This document shows, one piece after another, positions 38,140-47,223 of a stretch of 64,000 nucleotides of DNA. Both the position numbers and the translations under genes were made by a program. The DNA lies in assembly GCF_029936995.1 (NCBI RefSeq), contig NZ_JAPYRE010000001.1, forward strand, positions 558,001 to 622,000. Direction: 5' to 3'. Origin of the DNA: Henriciella sp. GTDB taxonomy: Bacteria; Pseudomonadota; Alphaproteobacteria; Caulobacterales; Hyphomonadaceae. The notes under the pieces were generated by a model, which had not been told where the DNA came from, did no database searches, and saw only the letters and a list, made by a program, of their open reading frames with translations. The first letter of the stretch is position 1; every line of letters starts with the position of its first letter.

Positions 38140-39683
38140 TCGGCGGCTTTCCTTTGAGGCTGTCGGACCGGACCGGTCTTGAATGTACGGCGCGCATCGG
38201 GGCGGCTCTCTGGGAAGTCGGACCGGAAGTGGCCGCCACGGCTTTCCTCACGCGCCAGCGCCGCTTCGGCCATCAGGCGGGCTGTGACCAGCGCACGGGC
38301 TGTGCCGTGCCTGTCTTCGAGCTCATCGATTTCATTCAGGAGGCTGGTCAGGCCAGCCGCCTCACGGACGACCCCGCACTTGGCGGCCATGGACAGCCTC
38401 AGCGAATAGAGCGCATCGGCAGGCAGGTCGTCAGCGACATGGGCTTCGCTCGGGCCGGTTGCGTGCAGTTCGGTGCCCTGGAGGCGTTCTGCAATGCGGG
38501 CAGCGAAGACAACAGCTTCCAGAAGCGAGTTCGATGCCAGCCGGTTGCCGCCATGCGCGCCGGTGGAGGCGCATTCACCACAGATAGAAAGATGGTCCAG
38601 CGTCGAGCGGCCCCAAGCATCGGCGACGACGCCGCCCATGTGGTAGTGCGCGGCAGGTGCCACGGGTATGGGTTTCGTGCGCGGATCGATACCTGCGGCC
38701 ATGCAGGCGGCAAACACGGTTGGGAAACGGGCTGGAAACTCGTTGCCAACAGCGAGTGTCGCATCAAGGAAAGCGCCGTTGCCCGCCTCAAGTTCGGAAT
38801 GGATAGCGCGGGCGACTTCATCGCGCGGGGCGAGTTCGGCCTTCTCATGGTAATGCGCCATGAAGGGCGTGCCCTGGCCATTGCGCATGATGGCCCCTTC
38901 ACCGCGCAGGGCTTCGGTGGCCAGCGGCGCCGGATCGAGGCCAACATCCATGGCAGTGGGATGGAACTGGACGAACTCGGGATCGGCCACCAGCGCCCCG
39001 CAGGCATGCGCCATGGCGACAGCCTCACCGCGTGATTGCGGAGGATTGGTCGTTACCCGGAACAGCCCGCCCGATCCGCCCGTGCACAGGATGGTGTGGC
39101 GGGCCGTCATGGGGGCGAGGTTTCCGTGCCGGTCCTGGGCGATGATGCCGGCAACGCTTCCATTATCCTGCTGGAGGAGGCTGACTGCACGATAGGGCCA
39201 TTTCATCGTGATATGCCCTGCATCCTGCACAGCGGCTGTCAGGGCCCCCATGATCGCCTTTCCGGCCAGGTCGCCAGCCACACGGGCGACACGGGGGTGT
39301 GAGTGAGCGGCCTCCAGCGACAGGGCGAGCGCACCTTCTTCGGTTCGGTCGAAGGGGACGCCAAGCGCGATCAGGTCCAGTACGCGGGCCGGGCCTTCTT
39401 CGGCGATCAGCCGGGCAATTACGGGATCTACGAGACCAGCGCCGGCAGCGATCGTATCCTGTGCATGGGTTTCAGGGCTGTCCAGCGGGTCGAGCGCGGC
39501 GGCGAGCCCGCCTTGCGCCCAGGCGGAAGAGGCGGCTTCACCAAGCGGTGCGGGCGCAATGATGGTCACGGGGCGCGGGGCAAGCCTGAGGGCGAGGAAA
39601 AGACCGGCCAGCCCGGCACCAACGATCAGGATTTCGCTTTCGCCAGCGGAGGCCGTGGCAGTGATGCGTGTCTGTTCGCTCAT
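38136..39683 (-). CDS. nadB: L-aspartate oxidase
   Basis: This 515-residue flavoenzyme oxidises aspartate to iminoaspartate, the first step of de novo NAD synthesis. The FAD motif LIVGAGLAGLFLALRL begins near residue 19. Typical blocks are SSAWAQGGLAAAL, VTNPPQSRGEAVAMA, FVQFHPTAMD and GGNRLASNSLLEAVVF. The product is used by NadA, encoded upstream in the same unit. Confidence 0.96.
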   Translation of the reverse strand: MSEQTRITATASAGESEILIVGAGLAGLFLALRLAPRPVTIIAPAPLGEAASSAWAQGGLAAALDPLDSPETHAQDTIAAGAGLVDPVIARLIAEEGPARVLDLIALGVPFDRTEEGALALSLEAAHSHPRVARVAGDLAGKAIMGALTAAVQDAGHITMKWPYRAVSLLQQDNGSVAGIIAQDRHGNLAPMTARHTILCTGGSGGLFRVTTNPPQSRGEAVAMAHACGALVADPEFVQFHPTAMDVGLDPAPLATEALRGEGAIMRNGQGTPFMAHYHEKAELAPRDEVARAIHSELEAGNGAFLDATLAVGNEFPARFPTVFAACMAAGIDPRTKPIPVAPAAHYHMGGVVADAWGRSTLDHLSICGECASTGAHGGNRLASNSLLEAVVFAARIAERLQGTELHATGPSEAHVADDLPADALYSLRLSMAAKCGVVREAAGLTSLLNEIDELEDRHGTARALVTARLMAEAALAREESRGGHFRSDFPESRPDARRTFKTGPVRQPQRKAAE

Positions 39684-39704
39684 TTGGTCAGGCCCCGGCT
39701 TGCA

Positions 39705-40154
39705 TCATGAAATGGCTCCTTCTGCCCGGCGCCATTCGGCGGGGTAGGAGGAACTGCCGACGAGAATGCCTTCAAGGTGAGAAGCGTTCCGGATGACCAG
39801 CGCAAAATCGTCAGGCAGGTAACTCTTGGTCGGAGCACCTTCGAGAAATGTCGCGATGGTCGACTCGACAGTAACGATATCATTCTCGACGTTTGCCTGG
39901 CAGCTCTGTTCGACGACATAGCGCACCTCGATCGAGGGGCAGTCCTGCTCCGCGGTGAGTTCGCAATCATAGCTGTCCGGATTTCCGGTCGGTATCAGGC
40001 GGGCCTGCCCGTTGAAACGGCAGACCGGATCAAGGTTCGCTTCAAACGTCCAGAGCCCGGCAAGGTTCGGTGGTGCCGCTTCTTGGGCGAGAGCAGCAGG
40101 CGGGCCGCCCGCTGCGACAAGCAGGGCAAGCGCATACAGGCGTACCATGATCAT
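39705..40154 (-). CDS. Small secreted protein y inside the nad operon
   Basis: The 149-residue protein has a signal peptide (LYALALLVAAGGPPAALAQ) and a mature domain starting LAGLWTFEANLDPVCRF. Shared features with the next upstream gene are GLWTF, CRFNGQARLIP, YDCELTAEQDCP and FLE...YLPDDFALVI. Conserved cysteines suggest two disulfides. It follows nadA and protein x and precedes nadB by 21 nt. No database family is recognisable to me. AAGG 6 nt before the ATG at 40154 sets the start. Confidence 0.75.
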   Translation of the reverse strand: MIMVRLYALALLVAAGGPPAALAQEAAPPNLAGLWTFEANLDPVCRFNGQARLIPTGNPDSYDCELTAEQDCPSIEVRYVVEQSCQANVENDIVTVESTIATFLEGAPTKSYLPDDFALVIRNASHLEGILVGSSSYPAEWRRAEGAIS

Positions 40155-40621
40155 GACATGCCTTCCTCGGCCCGGATAAAGATGGCCGGTGCCGTCGCTG
40201 CCGAGACCAGTGATCCATACATCCGCTTCGCGCTCTGGATAGTGAGCGCGAAATTATCCGGGACGTAGATCATGTTTTCGAGTTTCGATTCCAGGAACTG
40301 GTCGATCTCGGAGCGGATGGACAGCTGATCTCCAAACCGGCGTGCCTTGCACTGCTGGAGGACGACTGAACGCCCCCACATGGAGCAGACTTCCACAGCT
40401 GTCAGCTCACAGTCATACAGGCCGGATTCCGGATTGGGCGTCAGCCGGGCAGTGCCAGTCATCAGGCACTGGCCTTCGCGATAGGGCTTTGTCTGGAACG
40501 TCCAGTTACCGAGTATGTCCGCAGAATCGCCCGTTTTGTCGCCAGTCCCCTCATTGGCAAAAGCTGGCAGGGCTATCAGGCCGAGGCAGCCAAGTAGGCA
40601 GGCGATCAAGGCGTAGCGCAT
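40151..40621 (-). CDS. Small secreted protein x inside the nad operon
   Basis: The 156-residue protein has a signal peptide (MRYALIACLLGCLGLIALPAFA) and a mature domain ILGNWTFQTKPYREGQCLM, related to the neighbour: NWTF, GTARLTP, YDCELTAVEVCS, FLES...YVPDNFALTI and a final RAEEGMS. The ATG at 40621 has GGAG 7 nt upstream, and the stop overlaps the next gene by 4 nt. It lies 68 nt downstream of nadA, so it is probably cotranscribed. Function unknown. Confidence 0.75.
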   Translation of the reverse strand: MRYALIACLLGCLGLIALPAFANEGTGDKTGDSADILGNWTFQTKPYREGQCLMTGTARLTPNPESGLYDCELTAVEVCSMWGRSVVLQQCKARRFGDQLSIRSEIDQFLESKLENMIYVPDNFALTIQSAKRMYGSLVSAATAPAIFIRAEEGMS

Positions 40622-40689
40622 GTGGCAGCTCCAGACGAGGTACGGGACTGGTAGACTAACCTGCAATCAGACAGGGATAAAAGGGCGAA

Positions 40690-41850
40690 TCAGGATGCCG
40701 CCCTTGCAGCCTCGATGACTTCGATATCCATCGGCTTCAGGCCTGTCTGGAAAGCCAGCGGCTTGTCTGTCTTTGGCAGGTCGAGCATGGCGTCGATCGC
40801 GGCCTTGGCCCTGACGCGTACATCCTCGTCAATCTCCACTTCATGCTTCATCTCAATCAGGCAGTCGAGAATGTTCTCGAGCGTGATCTGCTTCATGTGC
40901 GGGCAGAGATTGCATGGGCGTACGAAGTTCACTTCCGGGTTCTCAGCCGCCACATTGTCACTCATCGAGCACTCGGTGAGCAGGACGACCTTGTTCGGGC
41001 TGTTGTCCTTTACATAGGTCGCAAGTGCCGATGTGGAGCCGGCAAAATCGGCTGCTTCCAGAACATCCGGCGGACATTCGGGGTGTGCGAGAATCATTAC
41101 GCCGGGGTGGGCATCACGCAGCTGGATGACGTCATCCGCGTTGAAAAGCTCGTGCACCTCACAGGCCCCCGGCCAGGTGATGATGCGGATATCCGTCTGG
41201 GCGGCGACGTTCTTGGCGAGATACTGGTCCGGCACGAGGATGACCGTGTCAGAGTTCCATTCCCTGGCGACCGCCTCGACAACCTGCGCGGCGTTGGAAC
41301 TGGTGCACGTGATATGGCATTCGGCCTTCACGTCAGCCGTCGTGTTCACATAGGTGACAATCGGATAGTCGGGATATTTTTCCTTGATCAGGCGCACGTC
41401 GGCACCCGTGATCGACGAAGCGAGCGAGCAGCCGGCCTCAAGGCTCGGGATCAGAACGGTTTTTTCCGGAGCGAGGATTTTCGATGTCTCGGCCATGAAA
41501 TGCACGCCAGCCTGGACGATGATATCAGCATCGACACTGGCCGCTTCGCGAGCGAGCTGCAGGGAGTCTCCCTGAAAATCCCCAACCAGGCGGAAGATAT
41601 CCGGTGTCATGTAATTATGCGCCAGAATGACAGCGTTCTTTTCTTCCTTGAGCCGGTTGATTTCGGCGATCAGGGGCGCAATGCCGGGCCATTCCATGGG
41701 GGTGATGAAGTCAGAGACGAGCGGATACAGGTCGTCGGTCTTCGCCTTCACGGCATCATCATAGGCCAGTCCGCGCGCTTCCGCGACATTCTGCGGGCGC
41801 AGGGGAGTCGGGGTCTGGCATCCCGGTCCGGAGTCAATCAGTCTGGCCAT
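40690..41850 (-). CDS. nadA: Quinolinate synthase
   Basis: This 386-residue [4Fe-4S] enzyme condenses iminoaspartate with dihydroxyacetone phosphate to quinolinate. The three cluster cysteines are likely Cys141 (EAGCSL), Cys230 (WPGACEVH) and Cys316 (CNLCPHMK). NAVILAHNYMTPDIF and IVQAGVHFMAETSKIL are typical. The ATG at 41850 (MARLIDSG) is chosen because GGAGG lies 5 nt upstream; two upstream in-frame ATGs fall on the palindrome side and lack such a site. It leads the operon. Confidence 0.96.
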   Translation of the reverse strand: MARLIDSGPGCQTPTPLRPQNVAEARGLAYDDAVKAKTDDLYPLVSDFITPMEWPGIAPLIAEINRLKEEKNAVILAHNYMTPDIFRLVGDFQGDSLQLAREAASVDADIIVQAGVHFMAETSKILAPEKTVLIPSLEAGCSLASSITGADVRLIKEKYPDYPIVTYVNTTADVKAECHITCTSSNAAQVVEAVAREWNSDTVILVPDQYLAKNVAAQTDIRIITWPGACEVHELFNADDVIQLRDAHPGVMILAHPECPPDVLEAADFAGSTSALATYVKDNSPNKVVLLTECSMSDNVAAENPEVNFVRPCNLCPHMKQITLENILDCLIEMKHEVEIDEDVRVRAKAAIDAMLDLPKTDKPLAFQTGLKPMDIEVIEAARAAS

Positions 41851-41867
41851 GGGGTCCTCCATGCTTT

Positions 41868-41882
41868 TGCTCAATATGAGCA
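41868..41882 (-). promoter_or_regulatory. 15-bp palindrome before nadA, likely operator
   Basis: The perfect inverted repeat TGCTCA-N3-TGAGCA lies 17 nt upstream of the nadA start codon, just ahead of the ribosome-binding site. A -10-like TATTGA overlaps it, with TTGCGT 16 nt upstream. Alphaproteobacterial nad genes are known to be controlled by NadQ-type repressors with a similar TACTCA/TGAGTA-type palindrome. I recall that form from memory and could not check it here. Confidence 0.55.
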
Positions 41883-42093
41883 TTAGTTAGTTACGCAAGC
41901 AGTGGAATTCAAGGCCTTCCGTAAAAGGTGATTGAAAACCAGTGCCGCCTGCCACCCTTATAGGCAGGGTGAGCAAAAGGCGGGATAAAGTGCTGGGTGC
42001 CGTTTGGCAAGAGGCGTGTCGAAATTGTGACAAACCGCCCCGGTTTCACGGCAGGGCGCTGCTGCTGTCGTGGTGCAGCCCGTTTGAGTTCTA

Positions 42094-43950
42094 TTAGCGG
42101 TCGAGCAATTCACCGTACCAGTCTTCTACGTCCGCTTCGACTTGTGAGAAGGGGCGCGGCCCGCCGGTGAGGACCGTGCTGTTGAACGCAGTGGCATCGA
42201 AGCGTCCGCCAAGGACGGCTTCGGCCCGTTCGCGGATTTCCAGAAGGCGCTGACGGCCATAATAATATGAGGCGGCCTGACCGGGCCAGACAGCGTAGCG
42301 GGCGACTTCACGTTCCATCGCATCGCGCGGCAGGCCGGTGGTTTCGGTGAGATAGTCAACCGCGCGTTCTCGGCTCCAGCGCCGGTCATGAATGCCGGTA
42401 TCGACAACCAGCCGGGCGGCGCGAAACAGGATGGACTGGAGGTATCCAATGCGGCCCAGCGGATCATCGTCATACAAACCGGCCGTGGCGGCGAGGTCTT
42501 CTGCATAGACTGCCCAGCCTTCACCATAAGCGGTATCCCAGATCATCTGGCGCAGGAGCGGAAGGTCCATGCGGGCCGAAACGGCAGCCTCGACGTGATG
42601 GCCGGGAATGCCTTCGTGGTGCAGGAGTGTGGGCAGGGCGAAGCTCGCCCAGTCCTGCATGTTCTCGAGGTTGATCTGGAAGAGGCCGGGGCTCGATCCG
42701 TTCGCTGTCGCCGGAACATAATTTGCGCCTGTGAGGGCCGCTTCCCGGAAAGCCGGCATGCGTGTGATGACGAGCGTGGCTTCAGGCGGGTTCTGGAGCA
42801 TCTCCGGCAGAACGCCGCTGGCTTTCCGCGCCAGGGTTTCCAGCCGGGTCAGGGCTTTGGCGCGGCTTTCAGACGTGGAGGCATAGGCCTGTCCGGGTGA
42901 AGCTGCCAGAAGGCGCAGGCGGGCAGCGACGCTGCCGTCGGTGAGCCCGATTGCAGAGAGTGCCGTGTCGATTTCGGCGGTAAAGGAATCGACCGCCTTG
43001 AGGCCCTCCTGGTGAAGGAAGTCAGGATCGGCCCCCGGAGCAGTGTGATAGGCCAGCATGTCACGGTAGTAGGCATCGCCTTCCGGCAGGGTCCAGACAC
43101 CTGGCGTATCGTCGGCTTCGGCGGCAAGGCGGGCGACTTCATCGGCAAAACGGACATAGGCCGGGATCACATCATTCATGAGCAGTCTCGCGGCGGCACC
43201 GCGATAATCATTGGCTGTACGGCCATTACTGGCATCCAGTCCGCCGACAACATTGCCAAACGTCTGTAGCAGGGGGTGCGCGTCGATGGGCTGGGCGGCG
43301 AAGCGGCGCAGGCGCGCTTCAAGGCGTTTCAGCACGAAGACGGGTGGTCGAATCCCGTTGACGGTATCTGAAACAAGTCTGCGGCGTTCATCCTCGATGG
43401 CGCCGGGCAGGGCGGCAAGCCTGTCGAGATAGGCCATGGCATCCTGATGGGTGGCGAGCGGCTGGCTCGAGATCAGGAGATCGGGCACATCAACCCAGGC
43501 CCCGCTCAGCTGGTCGACGGCATAGGGACGTGCGAACCCCGGCCCATAGCGGCCATAGCCATAGGCTTCCATGTCGGTAAGGGCCTGGTACTGCGAACGC
43601 ACAACGGCGAGGTGACGTGCCAGGCGGCTGTCTTCAGGAATTTCCGGCAGTTCATCCAGCCGGCCGAGGAGCTCAAGCCGCAGCAGGCGGGCGCGCTCGA
43701 ACCGTGCCTGCGAACGGTCGTCCAGCCGGGCCTGGAAAAGGAAACCCAGCCGGGTCTCTTCCATGCCGAGTCGGGTGGCGGTCTCCGGCGAAAGCGCCAG
43801 TTCCGCGCTCGCCGTGTCACGGAAGGTGCGGTTGATCTCAAGCGCACTGCGCCTGGCGACCCCGTCCTCATTCACCGATGGCGAACAGCCAGTCAGGGAG
43901 AGCGTGCCCATAAGTCCACTTAAAACAAGGAGTTGCCGGAGGGTCGTCAT
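42094..43950 (-). CDS. DUF885-family lipoprotein, putative metallopeptidase-like
   Basis: The 618-residue protein has a signal peptide and lipobox SLTGC (Cys near 22). The DUF885 domain fills the rest and carries the conserved HHEGIPGHHVEAA motif, a variant of the HExxH-type zinc site, plus EGWAVYAEDLA. DUF885 proteins are suspected peptidases on the outside of the inner or outer membrane. The ATG at 43950 gives the signal peptide; the upstream extension has no support. It is divergent from the SapC-like gene. Confidence 0.83.
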   Translation of the reverse strand: MTTLRQLLVLSGLMGTLSLTGCSPSVNEDGVARRSALEINRTFRDTASAELALSPETATRLGMEETRLGFLFQARLDDRSQARFERARLLRLELLGRLDELPEIPEDSRLARHLAVVRSQYQALTDMEAYGYGRYGPGFARPYAVDQLSGAWVDVPDLLISSQPLATHQDAMAYLDRLAALPGAIEDERRRLVSDTVNGIRPPVFVLKRLEARLRRFAAQPIDAHPLLQTFGNVVGGLDASNGRTANDYRGAAARLLMNDVIPAYVRFADEVARLAAEADDTPGVWTLPEGDAYYRDMLAYHTAPGADPDFLHQEGLKAVDSFTAEIDTALSAIGLTDGSVAARLRLLAASPGQAYASTSESRAKALTRLETLARKASGVLPEMLQNPPEATLVITRMPAFREAALTGANYVPATANGSSPGLFQINLENMQDWASFALPTLLHHEGIPGHHVEAAVSARMDLPLLRQMIWDTAYGEGWAVYAEDLAATAGLYDDDPLGRIGYLQSILFRAARLVVDTGIHDRRWSRERAVDYLTETTGLPRDAMEREVARYAVWPGQAASYYYGRQRLLEIRERAEAVLGGRFDATAFNSTVLTGGPRPFSQVEADVEDWYGELLDR

Positions 43951-44079
43951 GAAGTATCTGGAACGGAGCATCTGTATTTCATGACACCTTGTTCAAACGC
44001 GCAGCCAAAAGGCGGTTCGCTGGTTGTCGCTTACTGGCATATCCGGTAAACCGCGCGGAACAGTTACAGGAGTTTCTTC

Positions 44080-44907
44080 GTGGAAAATACACAGCCTGCA
44101 CAAGGTACGCCGCTCACCGGACAGGTGCTCTTTTATTCGAATCCGCAACCCCTGTCAGCCGAGCAACACGGCGGACTGGGGCTGAAGCAGATCGAAAAGC
44201 CATTTGCATTTCTTGGCAAGGCGCACGCTGTGCCGCTGACTGTCAACGAATTCGGCCTGGCTTCGACCTCCTATCCGATCATCTTTGTCGGCGAAGACAA
44301 GACACCCATCGCCGCGATGGGTATCCGCCAGGACGAGAACCTGTTCGTCTCCGCAGACGGCCGGGTCGATAGCGACTTCTACGTGCCCGCTTTCGCGCGC
44401 CGCTATCCGTTCGTTTTCGCCAACGACCAATCCCAGGAACGCCTGCTTCTCTGTGTCGACCGCGATGCGCCGATGGTATCAAACCGTCCGGACGTGCCTT
44501 TCTTCGAAAACGGCCAGCCGACGGAATACACCAACAACGTCATGCAGTTCTGCCAGGACTTTGAGCGCCAGCGCCGTACGACCACGGAGTTCGTGAAGCG
44601 CATGGACGAGCTCGGCCTGTTCACGACGAAGTCGGCCAACTTCCAGCCGCGTGACGGCCAGGGCAACCCGACGGGTGAGGAACAGCGCGTTGCGGAGTAC
44701 TGGGCGATCGACGACCAGAAACTGAACGAGCTTTCCGACGAGCAGCTTTCTGCGCTGCACAAGGATGGCACGCTCGGCGCCTGCTATGCCCACATCATCT
44801 CGCTCCTGAACTGGTCCCGCGTGATTAATCGCGCGGTCAGGCAGCAGACGCCGCAGGCGGCGCCTGAGCCGCAGGGCGGCAGCGATGGGCCGAGCCTGCA
44901 GATCTAA
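44080..44907 (+). CDS. SapC-like protein
   Basis: The 275-residue protein matches the SapC family: HAVPLTVNEFGLASTSYPIIF, ENLFVSADGRVDSDFYVPAFARRYPFVF and LLCVDRDAPMV. SapC was first named in S-layer secretion of Campylobacter; in alphaproteobacteria it is often near TonB-receptor/sugar uptake genes. The start is a GTG with CAGGAG 7 nt upstream. The gene is alone here, followed by a terminator. Confidence 0.84.
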   Translation: MENTQPAQGTPLTGQVLFYSNPQPLSAEQHGGLGLKQIEKPFAFLGKAHAVPLTVNEFGLASTSYPIIFVGEDKTPIAAMGIRQDENLFVSADGRVDSDFYVPAFARRYPFVFANDQSQERLLLCVDRDAPMVSNRPDVPFFENGQPTEYTNNVMQFCQDFERQRRTTTEFVKRMDELGLFTTKSANFQPRDGQGNPTGEEQRVAEYWAIDDQKLNELSDEQLSALHKDGTLGACYAHIISLLNWSRVINRAVRQQTPQAAPEPQGGSDGPSLQI

Positions 44908-44932
44908 GGCCTGCAAGCCAGGTTTCGAATGG

Positions 44933-44961
44933 GGCGGCTGGAATTATCCTGCCGCCTTTTT
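44933..44961 (+). terminator. Intrinsic terminator after the SapC-like gene
   Basis: Stem GGCGGC (44933-44938) and GCCGCC (44951-44956), with an inner GGA/TCC pairing and a five-T run at 44957-44961. It lies 25 nt after the stop codon. Confidence 0.75.
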
Positions 44962-45080
44962 CATGTCTGCTTTAATGTCTGCGGCCTTTGCGCTCACGAT
45001 TTAGCGAGGGGCTTCACAGGCTGCGATCAACCGCCATATCTGTTGAGAAGACTGCCCATGAACCGCAAGAAGATTCTCCT

Positions 45081-47210
45081 ATGATAACAGGCTTCAGACT
45101 AGTGCTTGCCGCGTTCGTGGCGTTTGTTTCAGCCGCCAGCGCCCTTGCCGAACCTGTTGATGGCGGACATGCGCGCGTTGAACTTGTGAGCGAACGCGAG
45201 GTCGCCACAGCGGGTGAGACCGTCTGGCTTGGTTTCAGTTTCGAACTCGACCCTGAATGGCATGTCTACTGGAAAAATGCCGGTGATGCCGGGATCCCGC
45301 CGAAGATGTACTGGGATGAGGAAACCGCCTTCTCTGAAGACAGTATCGGCGAGATCAGCTGGCCCGTGCCGCACCGCCTTCCCGTGGTCGAGGGCGAGAT
45401 CATGGACTATGGCTATGATGACCGTGTTGTCCTGCCATTTCCTGTCCAGATGCCTGACGATGCCGCAGGGACGCTACGCCTTGGCGGCACGCTCGACTAC
45501 CTGATCTGCAAGGATATCTGCATTCCTGAATCGGTGGACCTCGAGCACGTCATCGAGATTGGCGAGCGTCAGGTGCCGGATGAGCGTGGGGCAGGGCTGG
45601 TCGCCGATGCGCTGGCAAAAGTCCCGGCTGAATTTTCGGGTGAGGCAAACCTGAGCCAGAGCGGAGAGGCCTGGACGCTTTCGCTGTCCGGCGGAGAGCT
45701 TGCCGGACAGTCCGGAAAGGCAGTCTTTTTCCCCGAGACACATGACATTGTCCACGCAGCCCCGCAGCCGGGTGAATTCGGCACTGAAGGCCTGCAAATC
45801 CAGTTGACCCCTGCAGAGGATGAGATGCCGGAGACGCTCGCCGGTGTCGTGACGGTCGAGAAGGGTGGGAGCGAGCCGCTCGCGGTCAGGGTAGAGGCTG
45901 CGCAAGGCGAGGTTCTGCCGGGCACTTCCGGGCTTTCCACATCGGGTGACGGGGCGGCTTCCAGCGAAGCTGCGGGCCCGAATATCTTTATCCTGCTTGG
46001 TTTTGCGCTGCTTGGCGGGCTCATCCTCAATCTCATGCCCTGCGTGCTGCCCGTGCTGTCGATCAAGGCGATTGGCATTGTGCAGGCGGCGGCCAGCGGG
46101 CAGAGAGGAGAACTGCGCGCACACGGGCTCTGGTACACAGCCGGGGTCCTGATCGCCTTTGGCGCAACCGGTCTCGCCTTCATTGCCCTGCGCGCAGCCG
46201 GACAGTTCGTCAGTCTCGGCTTCCAGCTGCAATATCCGTCCGTTGTTGCCGCGCTGGCGCTGGTCATGGTGCTGATCGGTCTCTGGCTCCTCGGCGTCTT
46301 CAACCTTGGAACCTCGATGCAGAATGTCGGGTCCGGTCTCGCGAACAGGCAGGGAAGCGCGGGTGCCTTCTTTACCGGGGTGCTTGCTGCGGTGGTGGGG
46401 GCGCCCTGTGTCGGTCCCTTCGTCGTCGGCGCGCTGGGGGCTGTGCTGGACAAGCCGGCCGTGACCGTGATGGCGGTCTTCCTGATGCTTGGCTTTGGAC
46501 TTGCCCTTCCATTCCTGGTCCTGAGTTTCGTGCCCGGCCTGCATCGTTCGTTGCCGAAGCCTGGCATGTGGATGGAGCGTCTCAAGCAGGCATTTGCCTT
46601 CCCAATGTTCCTGACGGCCGCATGGCTCGTCACCGTACTTGGCAACCACCCGGCCGCCGGGGCGACCGCTTTCGGGGTGGTGATACTCGCCTTCGGGGTC
46701 TGGCTGATAAGCGTGGCTGGCGGCAAACTCAGGCTGCCTGTCCTGTGCATTGGCGCGGCACTAAGTCTTTTTGCGATTGGCTGGCCCATAATTACCGGGC
46801 TGCAGGAGGGCCCTGCAGAAGGTGGCTCAAAATCCTATGCCAGCCTGGAGACGGAGGAGTGGTCGCCTGAACGCGTTGATGAGCTGCTCGCCGAGGGCAG
46901 GGGCGTTTTCGTCGATTTCACGGCAAGCTGGTGTGCGACCTGTCAGGTCAACAAGCGCACCACGCTGACCAAGCCTGACGTGCTGGATGCCATGGCAAAC
47001 GCGAATGTGAGCTTTCTTATCGCCGATTTCACTCGTCCTGATGAGGATATTGCGGCAGAACTGGAGAAACGTGGCAGCCCGGGGGTGCCGATGTATCTTC
47101 TCTATGCGCCGGGCGAGAGCGAGCCGGAAATGTTGCCGACACTGCTCAATCCGGCCATGATGAAGCGCAAGCTCGGCGCGTTCGATACCGCGTCGCTGGA
47201 TGACGATTGA
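45081..47210 (+). CDS. dsbD: Thiol:disulfide interchange protein DsbD
   Basis: The 709-residue protein moves reducing power from the cytoplasm to the periplasm. It has a signal peptide (MITGFRLVLAAFVAFVSAASALA), an N-terminal DsbD-alpha domain (DGGHARVELVSER), a multi-helix CcdA-like core with the cysteine-containing NLMPCVLP and GAPCVGP, and a C-terminal thioredoxin domain with Cys618/Cys621 (TASWCATCQVN). The ATG at 45081 overlaps the end of a tiny 8-codon frame (45058-45084). The following redoxin gene begins 13 nt later. Confidence 0.92.
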   Translation: MITGFRLVLAAFVAFVSAASALAEPVDGGHARVELVSEREVATAGETVWLGFSFELDPEWHVYWKNAGDAGIPPKMYWDEETAFSEDSIGEISWPVPHRLPVVEGEIMDYGYDDRVVLPFPVQMPDDAAGTLRLGGTLDYLICKDICIPESVDLEHVIEIGERQVPDERGAGLVADALAKVPAEFSGEANLSQSGEAWTLSLSGGELAGQSGKAVFFPETHDIVHAAPQPGEFGTEGLQIQLTPAEDEMPETLAGVVTVEKGGSEPLAVRVEAAQGEVLPGTSGLSTSGDGAASSEAAGPNIFILLGFALLGGLILNLMPCVLPVLSIKAIGIVQAAASGQRGELRAHGLWYTAGVLIAFGATGLAFIALRAAGQFVSLGFQLQYPSVVAALALVMVLIGLWLLGVFNLGTSMQNVGSGLANRQGSAGAFFTGVLAAVVGAPCVGPFVVGALGAVLDKPAVTVMAVFLMLGFGLALPFLVLSFVPGLHRSLPKPGMWMERLKQAFAFPMFLTAAWLVTVLGNHPAAGATAFGVVILAFGVWLISVAGGKLRLPVLCIGAALSLFAIGWPIITGLQEGPAEGGSKSYASLETEEWSPERVDELLAEGRGVFVDFTASWCATCQVNKRTTLTKPDVLDAMANANVSFLIADFTRPDEDIAAELEKRGSPGVPMYLLYAPGESEPEMLPTLLNPAMMKRKLGAFDTASLDDD

Positions 47211-47223
47211 TAGGAGTCTGATC

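Noticed and set aside
45474-46649. 391-residue minus-strand frame inside dsbD
   Set aside because: It is antisense to a clear DsbD with both cysteine pairs and has no start signal or domain.
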